64,000 bases of DNA, taken from the NCBI GenBank assembly GCA_948146395.1, contig OX411543.1, forward strand, positions 50,010,517-50,074,516, given 5' to 3'. The notes beneath the pieces are model-generated. The model was given only the letters and a program-made list of their open reading frames with translations, did not search any database and had not been told where the DNA came from. Positions 12,100 to 23,547 of the stretch are shown in pieces. Made by a program: the position numbers and the translations under genes. How positions within the stretch are numbered: position 1 is the first letter of the stretch; each line of letters begins with the position of its first letter. The DNA comes from Fragum whitleyi. Taxonomy: Eukaryota > Mollusca > Bivalvia > Cardiida > Cardiidae.

Positions 12100-12404
12100 A
12101 TTCTAAATTCAGAAAATCAGCAAAATACAGAAAGATTTGACCCCAGTCAGTCTGCGCAATGTGCGCAGACTGATAAGGATCAGCACTTAATGTTCTAACT
12201 AGATGGTTATTTTTCATGTGACGGGGCACATAGATGCTTATTACACATTCAAGATATCATAACCATTGGTCATTTGATTAAGTTTGAAAAGATAGAATTG
12301 ATTTCATTAACAAATGAGCCAGTGCATGACATTTACAACAATTTCACATGTGCACAAAACAAAGCTTCTGGCCAGCCTATGCAGCTACACAGTCTGACCA
12401 GAGT
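12100..12404. mobile_element. Foldback element with GCGCAGACTG palindrome
   Basis: There is a palindrome CAGTCTGCGC-AAT-GTGCGCAGACTG at 12148-12172, and a related GGCCAGCCTATGCAGC and CAGTCTGACC segment at 12371-12404. This motif style is common in clam genomes. The boundaries are approximate. Confidence 0.45.
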
Positions 12405-12570
12405 ATTCACTAATGCACTATATAAGAGATAAGGTCTTAACCCTTCTTATGGCAGTCAGCATGTATTATTATAGCATTGTGTCACTGTCGACACTGCTTA
12501 ACATTTGTACCTCGCACATGAGTGAAATTGTTGGAAATGTCACGCACAGTCTCAAATCTTTTTATTTCAG

Positions 12571-12649
12571 AATCAAAGTGCTTGTTGCTCTTGATGGAGT
12601 TAATGTATTTTGGAAAGACCTGGCTTATGGTGAAAAAGTGGATAAAAAG
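12571..12649 (+). CDS. DAP3: DAP3 exon (Walker-B-like strand)
   Basis: 79 nt; the first base completes the split AA|A lysine codon, then 26 codons follow, ending in phase 0. The acceptor is TTTTTATTTCAG and the donor GTGAGA. KIKVLVALDGVN matches the hydrophobic strand ending in Asp that serves as the Walker-B-like motif in DAP3 ('LLVAVDGINALWG' in vertebrates), followed by VFWKDLAYGEKVDKK. Confidence 0.93.
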
Positions 12650-13555
12650 GTGAGACTTGATGCACCTAATTCTTAATAAGAATATAATTTTAATTGATTT
12701 AACAATCTAATCAATGCTTCTAAGTATTTTTGCCATGATTACGTCCACCATTCTGTAAAAATAATAAGTCAATAATTTTTGTCTTTTTTTGTCACCAGTG
12801 TCCATTTGTTGATTGGTTACAAACTTTCTGTTCATAATTTTCTTTTGAGTTGGTATGTGTAGCAATCTTCCAGTTATTGTGTCATGAAAATGCTTTTCAA
12901 AGTATTGCAAAGAAAGTGCTATGTAGGGTGATTTAAGCATATAATTTTATTCTTTGCTCCTGTTTTTAGCTAGGCTGTTTTCGGTGAAAACCTGAGGTAC
13001 AGCCTTAGTGTTGTGGTTGTTATTGTATCAAATTTTTTGATAAATTTGTAATATCTCTGGCGTTACGAAAGGCATTAACTTGTAGTCCACTATCAAAAAG
13101 GCAACCTAATCTTTCAAAAGCGATAACTCTAAATACAATTATGTACAAAAAGTAACCCTTTTTTAACTTAGATTTTTATCTTTTTCAAGCACTCTACAGC
13201 CAAGTGTAGTTTCTGTATTAAAGCCTTTATTGACCTTATATCACATGTCTGATAACATACCATGATATCAGGCAGTGTATTTTTAGAAGCAATTTGATTA
13301 CACTTTCACCTGAATTTCTTTGATTTTAAAGGGTTATCATAATCCCACACTGAAGGATGATTGCATGATAAATAGAATAACATGTAAGTGTCTTAAAATA
13401 TCAATGTTATCTGGTCTCAGCTGGGAGTAATTATCATGACTCTGCAATGTCTTGTCATGATAAATTCTCACAACCTCAACCAGATAACACTGATATTTTG
13501 AGACTCTAACATATTAGTCTCTTTATACACAAACTGATCTACTTTTGTATTCTAG
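12650..13555. repeat. Intron with family L head and foldback MITE 2
   Basis: The family L head at about 12962-13010 has TTTTTAGCTAGGCTG and a nested hairpin (TTTTC-GGTG-AAAAC; GGCTGT...ACAGCC). MITE 2 at about 13385-13508 is a foldback: ATATCAATGTTATCTGG pairs with CCAGATAACACTGATAT around TCATGACTCTGCAATG. It shares TTCTCACAACCTC with MITE 1. Confidence 0.6.
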
Positions 13556-13615
13556 GTGCCAGCCCAGAAGTTTTCTATGTGGCATCACTTTATGGAAATG
13601 CTAAAACCAACTTGG
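13556..13615 (+). CDS. DAP3: DAP3 exon
   Basis: 20 codons, phase 0 at both ends. The acceptor is TTTTGTATTCTAG and the donor GTAAGT. VPAQKFSMWHHFMEMLKPTW corresponds to the vertebrate segment '[20 protein letters not shown]', with the final Trp conserved. The upstream intron, 906 bp, is the shortest in the window. Confidence 0.9.
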
Positions 13616-13639
13616 GTAAGTCCATTTTGTAATGAGTAT

Positions 13640-14480
13640 ATTAAACACTATACTGACCAAAGGTCAGAAAAACTATAGCAATACCAGTTTTCCCATCCAG
13701 CATCAGTCTGTCTGTCTGTCTGTCCATCCTTTTACTTTTGCTAGTTAATGCTCTAGAGTAAACAGTTTTAAGTAGAACTATAGCAATGGCGTTTTTCCTT
13801 CCGTTTGTCTGTTTGTGTGTCAATCCGTTAACTTTTGCTTGTTGTAAAGTCCACAGTTTTCATCCCATTTGCTTCAAACTTTCACAGAATGATTCTACCA
13901 ACTTAAGTATTGTTCCTTTCAAAAAATGGGTCAGGTTTGTCAAGGTTCGCAGGAAAAGGGTAATTTGATTAAAATATCCATCCTTGTTATTGCTATAGAG
14001 ACATTAGTTTTCATCTGAATTGCTTCAAACAGAATGATTGTACCAACATCAGTCTGTTACTTTTGAAAATGGGTCAGGTCCATCAAGTATCACAGAAAAA
14101 GGGGCTTTAGTGAAATTTTATTGAAATATCGCCTTTTGCGCTTTTACGTAAAAAAATAGTCTCCAATTTTCATCTGGTTTGCTACAAATTTTCAAAGAAC
14201 GATTGTACAAACATGAGGATCATTCCATTCGAAAATGGGTCAGGTCCTTCACATATCACAGGAAAAGTGGCCTTATGGAAATTTTATCAAAATATCCTTA
14301 TTATTTTGAGAGTCAACATTTTTCATCCTATTACTTTAAACTGTCACTGAATGATTGGACCAAAATAAAGATCATACCTTTAGCTTAGGTGTCAGGTCCG
14401 TTAAGTATCACAGGGAAATGGGCCCCATGTAAATTTGATATAATTTTCCCTACCCTTGAGCTTTGACTGCCTACAGACCG
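13640..14480 (+). mobile_element. Family M element with K-type core
   Basis: The head is CTGACCAAAGGTCAG, a hairpin, then (GTCT)n. A duplicated head-like portion (AACTATAGCAAT) follows near 13777. Four diverged units of about 145 bp carry TTGCTTCAAACTTTCACAGA and GGAAAAGGGGC. No clear tail. A related head lies at 49364. Confidence 0.65.
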
Positions 14481-15230
14481 TGCTGTTCATTGAATGCTCT
14501 CAAATAATAGGTGATTACATCTTTTAGGGGTGTTCCTAAATTTTTGAGACTGTGCTTATATCTTATCAATTTTAAGTTGAAGAATAATGAAAAATATTTT
14601 TACATAAAACAGGACATTTTTTCCATTAGCAGTTAACAAGCTGATGGAAAAGTCTGTGAAAAATCTTCTTATCACAAATTTCACACTTGAAGACATGCTA
14701 GTTATGCACAACAAACCACTTGAAAATGAAATATTTTCCACAAACTGTTTCCGAAACATTTGATCAGTCAGACATGGAAACATATCAAAACATAATTAGC
14801 AAAAAAAGAAACTTTACATGACTTACTGAGGGCTGTAGTGTCGCTATGAAAACATTAAGAATACAGATGCTACTATTACATGAAACTTGAAGGCAATATC
14901 TGTCGGTTTATGGAAGGGTAGAACCAGATGTTTGTAAAATTAGGATTTTATTGGAAGTCAAAGGACAAAGGGGTCGATTTCAAAAATCACAGAAATGATT
15001 TCAAGATTGTCGGTGATGTTTAGCGTAAAGGTCCTTGACGTTTTCATGCTTAAAGTCGTTGAAAATTCATTATAGACCAACGTCTGATCTAAACACGCAT
15101 ACTTGTCTTGCAGTTATCCTTCCTTTGATGAAATTTATTGAAGAATATGCGATAGTAACAAGGCCTCTACATGACGTCACAAGTGGCCTATCTCAACTAG
15201 GCCGACACTTCATGTGGTTGTAACGGATTT
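14481..15230. other. DAP3: DAP3 intron, nothing recognised
   Basis: Mostly unique AT-rich sequence; no exon or element end was identified. Confidence 0.4.
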
Positions 15231-15239
15231 TATGTTAAT

Positions 15240-15516
15240 TAATATGGGTTAAAAGGTCACTTCTGATAGTTTTACATTTAAAATTCGACAGCTGGTGCAC
15301 CTATCCATAGTTTCTTGTCGTTTCTCACAGTACGGCTAGAGCTGTCGCCATTCTCTCTTAGGCGTATCACTTGCCAATTGTGTGGGAGAGAAATGAAACT
15401 TATCACAATGCTTTTTGTCAAATATGGGATGAAAGTTCACCGAGCCAGAGGTCGAACCCACGACCCGATGATGGAAAACCAGACATGTAACCCATTTTCC
15501 TAACCGGGCGCGGCAG
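15240..15516 (-). mobile_element. tRNA-derived SINE, second family
   Basis: On the minus strand a tRNA-like head starts near 15516, with an A-box region CGCCCGGTTAGG and B box GGGTTCGACCTC. The body extends left. It differs in sequence from the 6921 family. No clear target duplication was found, so the ends are approximate. Confidence 0.65.
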
Positions 15517-15981
15517 TTCTTAACCGAGATGTTAAAATGTGAATTGCCTGTCTTGAGGAGCCAAACTTAAGAGTGGCGTTATGAACAGACATTCAAGCTC
15601 TATGTGAAACTGTAGTCTGACTTCTGCCTTTATTCGATTGTTGTTACATGCCCGTTTCAACAAAAATGTACAAACATTTTTGTTTTTTCGTGCCGATGCT
15701 AAGGAATGAGTGTGGCTGAGTATCAAAAATCACTCAAAATGAACTTTGGGTAGCTCAACACGAAGTTACAGACGCATTAGCTTGGACTCGCTTCAATCAC
15801 GCAAAATCCTGCGTCTGTGTAGTCTCTGTAGCTAGTCCAACTAGCACATGTAAATAAAGTTGGCCTATAGCCACTTTAAGTCATTCAAAACAGACCAACA
15901 AGTATGTAAAGTTTCTTTTTTTGCTAAGTATACATGGAGTCAATTACATTTTGTCACTTAATTGCTTCTGAGATTTCATGA
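15517..15981. other. DAP3: DAP3 intron, nothing recognised
   Basis: No exon or element end was identified. Confidence 0.35.
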
Positions 15982-17299
15982 TTTTTTATACTCCCGAAGG
16001 GTCGTATTATGTTATGGCCTCGGTCGTCCGTTCGTCTGACCATCCGTCTGTCAGTTTGTCTGTCAGTCCGTTAGTAATTTTTTGTGTGGCACTCCTAAAC
16101 TATCAATGGGAATGAACTGAAACTTGGCACAATTACTCTCTATGATGTCTTGTTGTGCATAAGACCTTTGAAATTCAAATCGCTCCAGTCGTTCCTGAGA
16201 AATCTTGAATTATCTGCCCTTGAATATAACCAAAATCACTGTTTTTTGTGTGCGCAACTCCTCCTAAACTATCAATGGGAATAAGCTGAAACTACACACA
16301 ATCAATCTCAATTACTTCAAATCGCTCCAGTCATTCCTGAGAAATATTGAATTATCTGCCCTTGAATTTAACGAAAATCACTATTTTTGTGTGCGCAACT
16401 CCTCCTAAACTGTCAATGGGAATATGCTGAAAATAGACACAATTACTCCCTATGATATCTAGTTGTGCATAAGACCTTTGAAATTCAAATCACTCCAGTC
16501 ATTCCTGAGATATCTTGAATTATCTGCCCTTGAGTTAAACGAAAATCACTATATTTTGTGTGCAACTCCTTCTTTACTATCAATTGAAATGAGCTGAAAC
16601 TAGACACAATTACTCTCTATGATGTCTAGTCTTGCATAAGACTTTTCAATTCATAATGCTCCAGTCAATTTTGAGTTATCTTGGATTATCTGCCCTTTAG
16701 TTGATGAAAAACAAAATTTCTTGTCAGCTCATTTTCTCCTACATTTTGGATGGGAATGAAAGGAAACTTGCCATAATGACTCTGTAGGCTGTCTATTTGT
16801 GCTTAGGACTAAATATATTTTCATATTATAGTAGTTCCAGATTTATCTGCCCTTTACTTCACAAAATAGTTTAAATTTACAGATTTTTTTGGTGCGTGTG
16901 TGTGCACAAGTCCTACAAATTTAATTGGATTGAAATGAATCTTGCCATACTGTAACCCTGATATTTGGTTAAGCATAAGACTTCAGAAATTCAAAAAGCT
17001 TGGGTCTTTCTTGTATTATCTGCCCTTGAATTGATTGAAATTCACTATTTTTCTTTTGTGAGCAACTCGTCACACTTTGAATTAGAATGAACTGAAACTT
17101 TTAAAATAACTGTTTGGCAGATAGTTGTGCATAAAATCATTTTCAATTTACATCAAAAGGTCATACTATGTTATGGCACCAGTTGTCTGTGTCTGTTTAA
17201 AATATTTTGAGCTATCATTCAAGCTCACGTTACTGACAAGCCAAGGTTACTGACAAGCCCCATCGGGCGTATATGCGCCGCTCTGCGAAGCTCTTGTTT
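15982..17299 (+). mobile_element. Family D element, complete
   Basis: The head is TTTTTTATACTCCCGAAGGG, then a GTCCGTTCGTCTG-type stretch. Diverging tandem units carry CTCCTAAACTATCAATGGGA and TGAAACTTGGCACAATTACT. The 3' end has the inverted head CCCATCGGGCGTATA (13 of 15 matches to the head's complement), hairpin GGCGTATATGCGCC and GAAGCTCTTGTTT. Confidence 0.82.
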
Positions 17300-17944
17300 A
17301 TATTATTGAAAGAGTATAGACTACAAATAAGGGAAAAGACAAGCAAGTGTTTGGAATTGCCATGAAAATACTGATGACAACTTTGATAACAGACTACGGT
17401 GTTGTATTAAACCACTATGTTTGTATAGGGTTAAAGAAATGTTTAAGCAAAATTTGATGTTCTTTACATCATCAATCTGCTCCGTAGTGGCGTACCATTG
17501 AGATTTTAAACACTCATGGGGATTAAGCCATTGCTTTGACGTAAATGAAATTTTCTATGCCTTCTCATTTAATATTCTACTAATTATATTCCGTTTGACT
17601 TCTCAGAAATTAATTGATGAAACGCATATTTTTCTTGTCATATCATTTTTTCCAGCTAATACCATGACGAATTTTGTTTTTCAGAATTTTTGAGTGTAAA
17701 ATAATGATTTTGTCCGTCCGTCTATATGTTAACTTTCAGCATTTCATACCTACTTGTTACTGTATTAAACGGAACAGCGACTTGTATAACCAAAAATAGT
17801 ACTGATTTGCATAGGGGCCGAGTCAAAAGAGTAAGATTTTAAGTGAATTGTATTACTATAAAATCGAGTTTTTCAATATAATTAAGTTTGTCTAAGATTT
17901 TGGCTACCGTTGGATATCAAATCTGTGTATATTCTCTCTTTCTT
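17300..17944. other. DAP3: DAP3 intron, nothing recognised
   Basis: Mostly unique AT-rich sequence with a short GTCCGTCCGTC near 17713; no ends defined. Confidence 0.35.
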
Positions 17945-20900
17945 AAACAAGAGGGCCGTTGGCCCTGGGTCGCTCACCTGAGAAAAAAGCTTCATTACCT
18001 AGGTATGTCGATGCAACCACAGAAAAGAGATTTTCACTTATTCAATCAGATAACATTTGAAATACTCCCCCCCCCCTGCTCCTCCCCTGATCATTATTTA
18101 TTTAAACTTTTTTCATAGAAGGTCTGTGATCAGCAAATCTATGCCAGATATACAATCTGAGTCTGAGACTTTTAAAGTTTTCTTTAATGAGTTGAATAAT
18201 CCATGTCAAATATAAAGGCTGTAGGGATTCAAAATTCTCAACAAAGCACTCCCCCTCCCCCAAGATGCTATGTACTTGGTGAATCTACAGTCATGATTTT
18301 GGCTAATTCAATTAATGTCCATATGCTGATCATCCATACCAATTTTCAAGTCTGTAGAACTCTTGGTTCATTAGAAGAAGATTTCAAAAATGATCCAAAG
18401 TACTACACTCAGCACCTGGTGACCAAACAGTCCTGATTTTAGCTATTTTTATTAATGTCCATATATTGATCACCCATAACAATTTTCAAGTCTGTAGGGT
18501 TCCTGATCCAGAAGAAGAATAAGGTTAAAGATTTCAAAATTGATCCAAAGTACTACCCCCTCCCCCCTAATGCTCCGCATCTGGCGACCCTACATTCATG
18601 ATTTTAGCTATTTTATTTAAGATCCATATGCTTATCATTCATGCCAATATTGAAGTCTATAGGGCTCCTGGTTCATTAGAAGATGAAGGTTGAAGTTACA
18701 AAATTTTCACAAAAGTACTACCCTCTCCCCCCTGATGCTCTGCACCTGGTAATCTACAGTCATGATTTTAGCTATTTATATAAAGGTCCATATGCTGATC
18801 ATCCATGCCAATATTCAAGTCTGAAGGGCTCCTGGTTCCGAAGAAGAAGAAACTTAAAGATAACAAAATTTTCACAAAAGTACTCCCCACTCCCCCCTGT
18901 TGCTCCGCACCTGGCAGCCCAACAGATATTATTTTAGCTACTTTTATTAAGGTCTATGAGCTGATCATCCATGCCAATTTTCAAATCTGTCAGGCTCCTG
19001 GTTCAGAAGAAGATGAAGGTAAAAGATTAAAAAATTTTCACAAAAGTACTCCCCCCTCCCCCCTGGTGCTCCGCACCTGGCAGCCCAACAGATATTATTT
19101 TAGCTATTTTTATTAAGGTCTATGAGCTGATCATCCATGCCAATTTACAAGTCTGTAGGGCTTGTGGTTCAGAAGAAGAAGAAGGTTAAAGATTACACAA
19201 TTTTCACAAAAGTACTACCCTCTCCCCCCTGATGCTCCGCACCTGGTGAATCTACAGTCATGATTTTAGCTATTTATATAAAGGTCCATATGCTGATCAT
19301 CCATGCCAATTTTCAAGTCTGTAGGGCTCCTGGTTCCGAAGAAGAAGAAACTTAAAGATTACAAAATTTACCCAAAGTACTACCCTCTCCCCCCTGGTGC
19401 TCCGCACCTGGTGACCAAAAAGATATAATTTCAGGTATTTTAATTAAGGTCTATGAGCTGATCCTCAATGCCAAGTTTCAAGTCTGTAGGGCTTGTGGTT
19501 CAGAAGAAGAAGAAGGTTAAAGATGACAAAATTTACCCAAAGTACTACCCTCTTCCCCCTGATGCTCCGCACCTGGTGAATCTACAGTCATGATTTCAGC
19601 TATTTATATAAAGGTCCATATGCTGATCATCCATGCCAATTTTCAAGTTTGTAGGGCTCCTGGTTCCGAAGAAGAAGAAACTTAAAGATTACAAAATTTA
19701 CCCAAAGTACTACCCTCTCCCCCCTGATGCTCCGCACCTGGTGAATCTACAGTCATGATTTTAGCTATTTATATAAAGGTCCATATGCTGATCATCCATG
19801 CCAATATTCAAATCTGTCAGGCTCCTGGTTCAGAAGAAGAAGAAGGTAAAAGATTACAAAATTTTCACAAAAGTACTCCCCCTTCCCCCCTGGTGCTCCG
19901 CACCTGGCAGCCCAACAGATATTATTTTAGCTACTTTTATTAAGGTCTATGAGCTGATCATCCATGCCAATTTACAAGTCTGTAGGGCTTGTGGTTCAGA
20001 AGAAGAAGAAGGTTAAAGATTACACAATTTTCACAAAAGTACTACCCTCTCCCCCCTGATGCTCCGCACCTGGTGAATCTACAGTCATGATTTTAGCTAT
20101 TTATATAAAGGTCCATATGCTGATCATCCATGCCAATATTCAAGTCTGAAGGGCTCCTGGTTCCGAAGAAGAAGAAACTTAAAGATAACAAAATTTTCAC
20201 AAAAGTACTCCCCCCTCCCCCCTGGTGCTCCGCACCTGGCTGCCCAATAGATATTATTTCAGCTATTTATATAAAGGTCCATATGCTGATCATCCATGCC
20301 TATTTTCAAATCTGTAGGGCTTGTGGTTCAGAAGAAGAAGAAGGTTAAAGATTACACAATTTTCACAAAAGTACTACCCTCTCCCCCCCCGATGCTCCGC
20401 ACCTGGTGAATCTACATTCATGATTTTAGCTATTTATATAAAGGTCCATATGCTGATCATCCATGCCAATTTTCAAGTCTGTAGGGCTCCTGGTTCTGAA
20501 GAAGAAGAAACTTAAAGATTACAAAATTTACCCAAAGTACTACCCCCTCCCCCCTGGTGCTCCGCACCTGGTGACCCAAAAGATATAATTTCAGGTATTT
20601 TAATTAAGGTCTATGAGCTGATCCTCCATGCCAAGTTTCAAGTCTGTAGGGCTTGTGGTTCAGAAGAAGAAGAAGGTTAAAGATTACACAATTTTCACAA
20701 AAGTACTACCCTCTCCCCCCTGATGCTCCGCACCTGGTGAGTCTACAGTCATGATTTTAGCTATTTATATAAAGGTCCATATGCTGATCATCCATGCCAA
20801 TTTTCAAGTCTGTAGGGCTCCTGGTTCCGAAGAAGAAGAAACTTAAAGATAACAAAATTTACCCAAAGTACTACCCCCTCCCCCCTGGTGCTATGCACCT

Positions 20901-21259
20901 GGTGGCCCAAAAGTTATAATTTTAGCTATTTTTATTCAGGTCTATGAACTGATCATTCATGCCAAGTTTTAAGTCTGTAGGACTACTGGTTGAGAAGAAG
21001 AAGAATTTTTAAGATTTTCTTAAAATTTCACCTTTTGTTGCCATAGCAACCAGAGTTTTTCATGGATTTCAATTCTTTTAGCTATTTTTGAAGGGGACCA
21101 CCTAAGCAACATTTCTGTAAAATTTGGAGTTAATTGGCCCAGTAGTTTAGGAGGAGATGTCGTTTAAAGAAATTGTTGACGACCGACGACCGACGGACGC
21201 CGGACGAAAGGTGATCACAATAGCTCACATGAGCACTTCGTGCTCAGGTGAGCTAAAAA
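17945..21259 (-). mobile_element. Family A element, expanded 165-bp array (about 17 units)
   Basis: Inverted relative to DAP3. The tail at 17945 is AAACAAGAGGGCCGTTGGCC then GCTCACCTGAG; the head at about 21216-21259 contains GCTCACATGAGCACTTCGTG and ends GCTAAAAA. In between, GCTCCGCACCTGG recurs about every 165 bp from 18583 to 20890. From about 19250 two unit types mostly alternate (TAAGGTCTATGAGCTG versus AAAGGTCCATATGCTG), giving a higher-order period near 330 bp. Short open frames arise because 165 is a multiple of three. Confidence 0.85.
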
Positions 21260-21297
21260 CTGTTTGACCAGATAATTGGTTATTGATTTTATTCATT

Positions 21298-21509
21298 GGT
21301 TTAAACCTATTTATTTTACATCGATTGGGAAACAAGTTCTTACAACTTAGATTAATCCCTCTCGATTCTGCTTCCTGGAAAATTTACCAGTACTTGCGCC
21401 GAATGTGTGGGCCAATGAAGGAACCAAGATCGATAGCCGCTCCCGGGAATCGAACTCAGGACCTTTAGGTCAAGAGGCCGAAGCTCCACCTCTAGACCAC
21501 AGACACCAC
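21298..21509 (-). mobile_element. tRNA-SINE, third family, with 11-bp TSD
   Basis: The minus-strand head GTGTCTGTGGTCTAGAGGTG (A box) and GAGTTCGATTCCCGG (B box) starts at 21509. The 3' end at 21298 is AT-rich. Target duplication TTTTATTCATT is exact at 21287-21297 and 21510-21520. It is not a functional tRNA. Confidence 0.88.
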
Positions 21510-21520
21510 TTTTATTCATT

Positions 21521-22110
21521 CTGAGATAAACCCTATATTTACATGTTAAGACCAATCGAAAAGCATTATTAAATGAAGTAGTTGGGAATTTCATGAGGAA
21601 AACTTGATGAAAAGGCGAGTACTAACGGTAAAAATCACATGCTATTTAAATTTAAGATGACATGACCGTCAATATGCTAATTAGCATGTCCAAATAAGGA
21701 ATAATGGACATTTCATCTGTCAAAAGTTTAGTATAAAACCAAGTGTTTATACTATATATGTTGACATTTTCTTACTTTTGAACAGCCTTCATCACCCCTC
21801 GTGTTTAAGAACGGATAATGCGAAAATATTAACATTAACTAGATAGACAAAATCAGTATTTTGAAATCATTTTATTTTCAAAAATAATAATAATGTTATT
21901 AAGCTGAAATTAAGATTTTACTACAACAAATCCTTCATTCAAACACAATTTTATGTAATTGATGAAAAGGTTAGTCCATATAGAAGTCAAACGGACTATA
22001 CATGCAAAAATTTTGAAACTTAACTATCATATGGATTGTCTTTTGAAAAACATGTCAGGTCTGACAAGTACTCTTGAAAAAGGGGCCATATGAATATTAG
22101 CTAAATATAT
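21521..22110. other. DAP3: DAP3 intron, nothing recognised
   Basis: Unique AT-rich sequence with a short K-type remnant near 22000-22095 (CTTGAAAAAGGGGCCATATG). Confidence 0.35.
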
Positions 22111-22112
22111 CC

Positions 22113-22541
22113 TTTTTTTATGCCCCCGTATCCAGAGATCGGGGGCATATTGTTTTACTCATGTCCGTCTGTCTGTCTGTCCGTCCGTCTGTCTGTCTGT
22201 CTGTCCGAAAAGCCAATATCTTCAAGCCTATTCAATTATGCCCCCGTATTGAGAGATCAGGGGCATATTGTTTTACTCATGTCCGTCTGTCTGTCTGTCC
22301 ATCTGTCCGTCCGTCTGTCTGTCTGTCTGTCCGTCCATCTGTCCAAAACCTTAACCCGAAAAACTTAACCTTGCCAATATCTTCAAGCCTATTCAAGATA
22401 CAAAGCTAATATTTGGCATGATGATAGATCTCAATGATCCGCATCCGCTGGTACCAAAAGAAAGGTCATGTGACAAGGTAAAGGTCATCTGTCAAGGTCA
22501 AACTTTGAAAAAAAAAAGCTGTTACGGGGGCATTCTTGTTT
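22113..22541 (+). mobile_element. Family C element with duplicated head
   Basis: The head TTTATGCCCCCGTA...GGGGGCATATTG, followed by (GTCTGTCC)n, is present twice (from about 22115 and 22238). Both copies lead into CAATATCTTCAAGCCTATTC, so the first about 124 bp are duplicated in tandem. The tail TTACGGGGGCATTCTTGTTT contains the inverted head and terminus. The simple-repeat part translates as SVCLSV-like peptides with no coding meaning. Confidence 0.8.
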
Positions 22542-22549
22542 CACAAACA

Positions 22550-22970
22550 CATCTTGTTTCACAATAGATTTCAGTTTTCATCTGATTCATTCAAACTTTC
22601 AGAGAATAATTGTACCATCATACAGATTTTTCTTTTTCAAAAATTAACTGAAAGATTGTTGAAAACCGTGTTATACCCCTAACAATTTTTTTCATAAATG
22701 GGTCAGGTTCATAAAGTACCACAGGAAAAGGGGGCCCTATGAAATTGGCCAAAGATATCCTTTAATGGCAATTGAGTCCAGTCAGTTTTTGTCAAAATTT
22801 CTTCAAAATTGCACAGAAGCTTTGTACATTTGCCGTTATAGGGGCCTTGTGAGAAAATTAATCAAAATATCTGTTATGGCAATGGAGTCCACAGTTTTCA
22901 TTTGATTTACTTCAAAGTTGCACAGAATGAATTTACTAACAAATATGCCTAAAAACTTGGCCATCAACTT
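22550..22970 (+). repeat. Family K tandem fragment
   Basis: Two to three diverged units with TTTTCATCTGATTCATTCAA, CTTTCAGAGAATAATTGTAC and CCACAGGAAAAGGGGG, related to the core at 13840-14460. Confidence 0.6.
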
Positions 22971-23008
22971 GAAAGTGCCAGTGAAGTGACACTTGACCTC
23001 TTGCGCCT

Positions 23009-23259
23009 CTTTTTATACTTCACTGGGTTTTATAGGCCTGTCAAAAGATGGGATGTATTATGTAATTCACCCATTCAGTCTGGTGACCTGCGGATGGATG
23101 GTGTCCATCGCAAAACTCTGTCTTTTTTATCCCAATTGACTTAAATCTTTACAATTATGTTCCTCTCATGATTACCGAGTTCAGTGAAGAACTGTAACAC
23201 TACCTAGCTCAATCTTTTAGTGTAACGGGCATATCTTGTGACAATTGGGCCATCTTGTT
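23009..23259 (+). mobile_element. Short head-tail element (family V)
   Basis: A T-rich start TTTTTATACTTCACTGGG and a 3' end GGGCATATCTTGTGACAATT then GGGCCATCTTGTT bracket about 250 bp that include TTGACTTAAATCTTTACAAT. This is the simplest version of the plan, with one core unit. Boundaries are inferred by analogy. Confidence 0.5.
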
Positions 23260-23412
23260 AAACTTTGCTGGTTTAAACATGAAAATTAGTTGGTATAAAC
23301 TAAGATCAAAGTGCACTTACGTGCAAGCTGATCTTTGTCTTTACCTTCTGCTAAAGTAGGAATATCGCAGGTTCAGAATGACAAGAAAGAACAAATAACT
23401 TTTTAATTGCAG

Positions 23413-23523
23413 ACTAATGGTGTAGTTGTTGGAACTATATGTAGTGATTTAGCTGCTTGTGATGTGCCAGGCTTGATTGCCTTGAAAATGAATTCATCAC
23501 CATTCAGTCTTTTAGGAAAAGAG
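23413..23523 (+). CDS. DAP3: DAP3 exon
   Basis: 37 codons, phase 0 at both ends. The acceptor is TTTTTAATTGCAG and the donor GTTGGT, a weaker donor than the others. TNGVVVGTICSDLAACD aligns with vertebrate 'HGGAIVSALSQTGSLF', and the exon ends SPFSLLGKE, matching the conserved 'LLGKEGF' split by the intron. A mobile element begins about 25 bp after the donor. Confidence 0.92.
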
Positions 23524-23547
23524 GTTGGTATCAGTTTCACAGAGTAG

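Noticed and set aside
12413..12676. 87-codon frame starting with Met upstream of a DAP3 exon
   Set aside because: Only the part from 12571 to 12649 matches DAP3; the upstream part is intron read through the acceptor, and the end runs past the donor.
18805..19116. 103-codon frame and many similar frames on the family A 165-bp arrays (5297-5678, 19755-20515, 61115-61541)
   Set aside because: All are the same satellite unit read in one frame (period about 165 = 3 x 55); they occur on both strands relative to the gene and carry no domain.
22120..22409. Cys/Ser/Val-rich frames (SVCLSV repeats)
   Set aside because: They are translation of the (GTCTGTCC)n stretch in a family C head.
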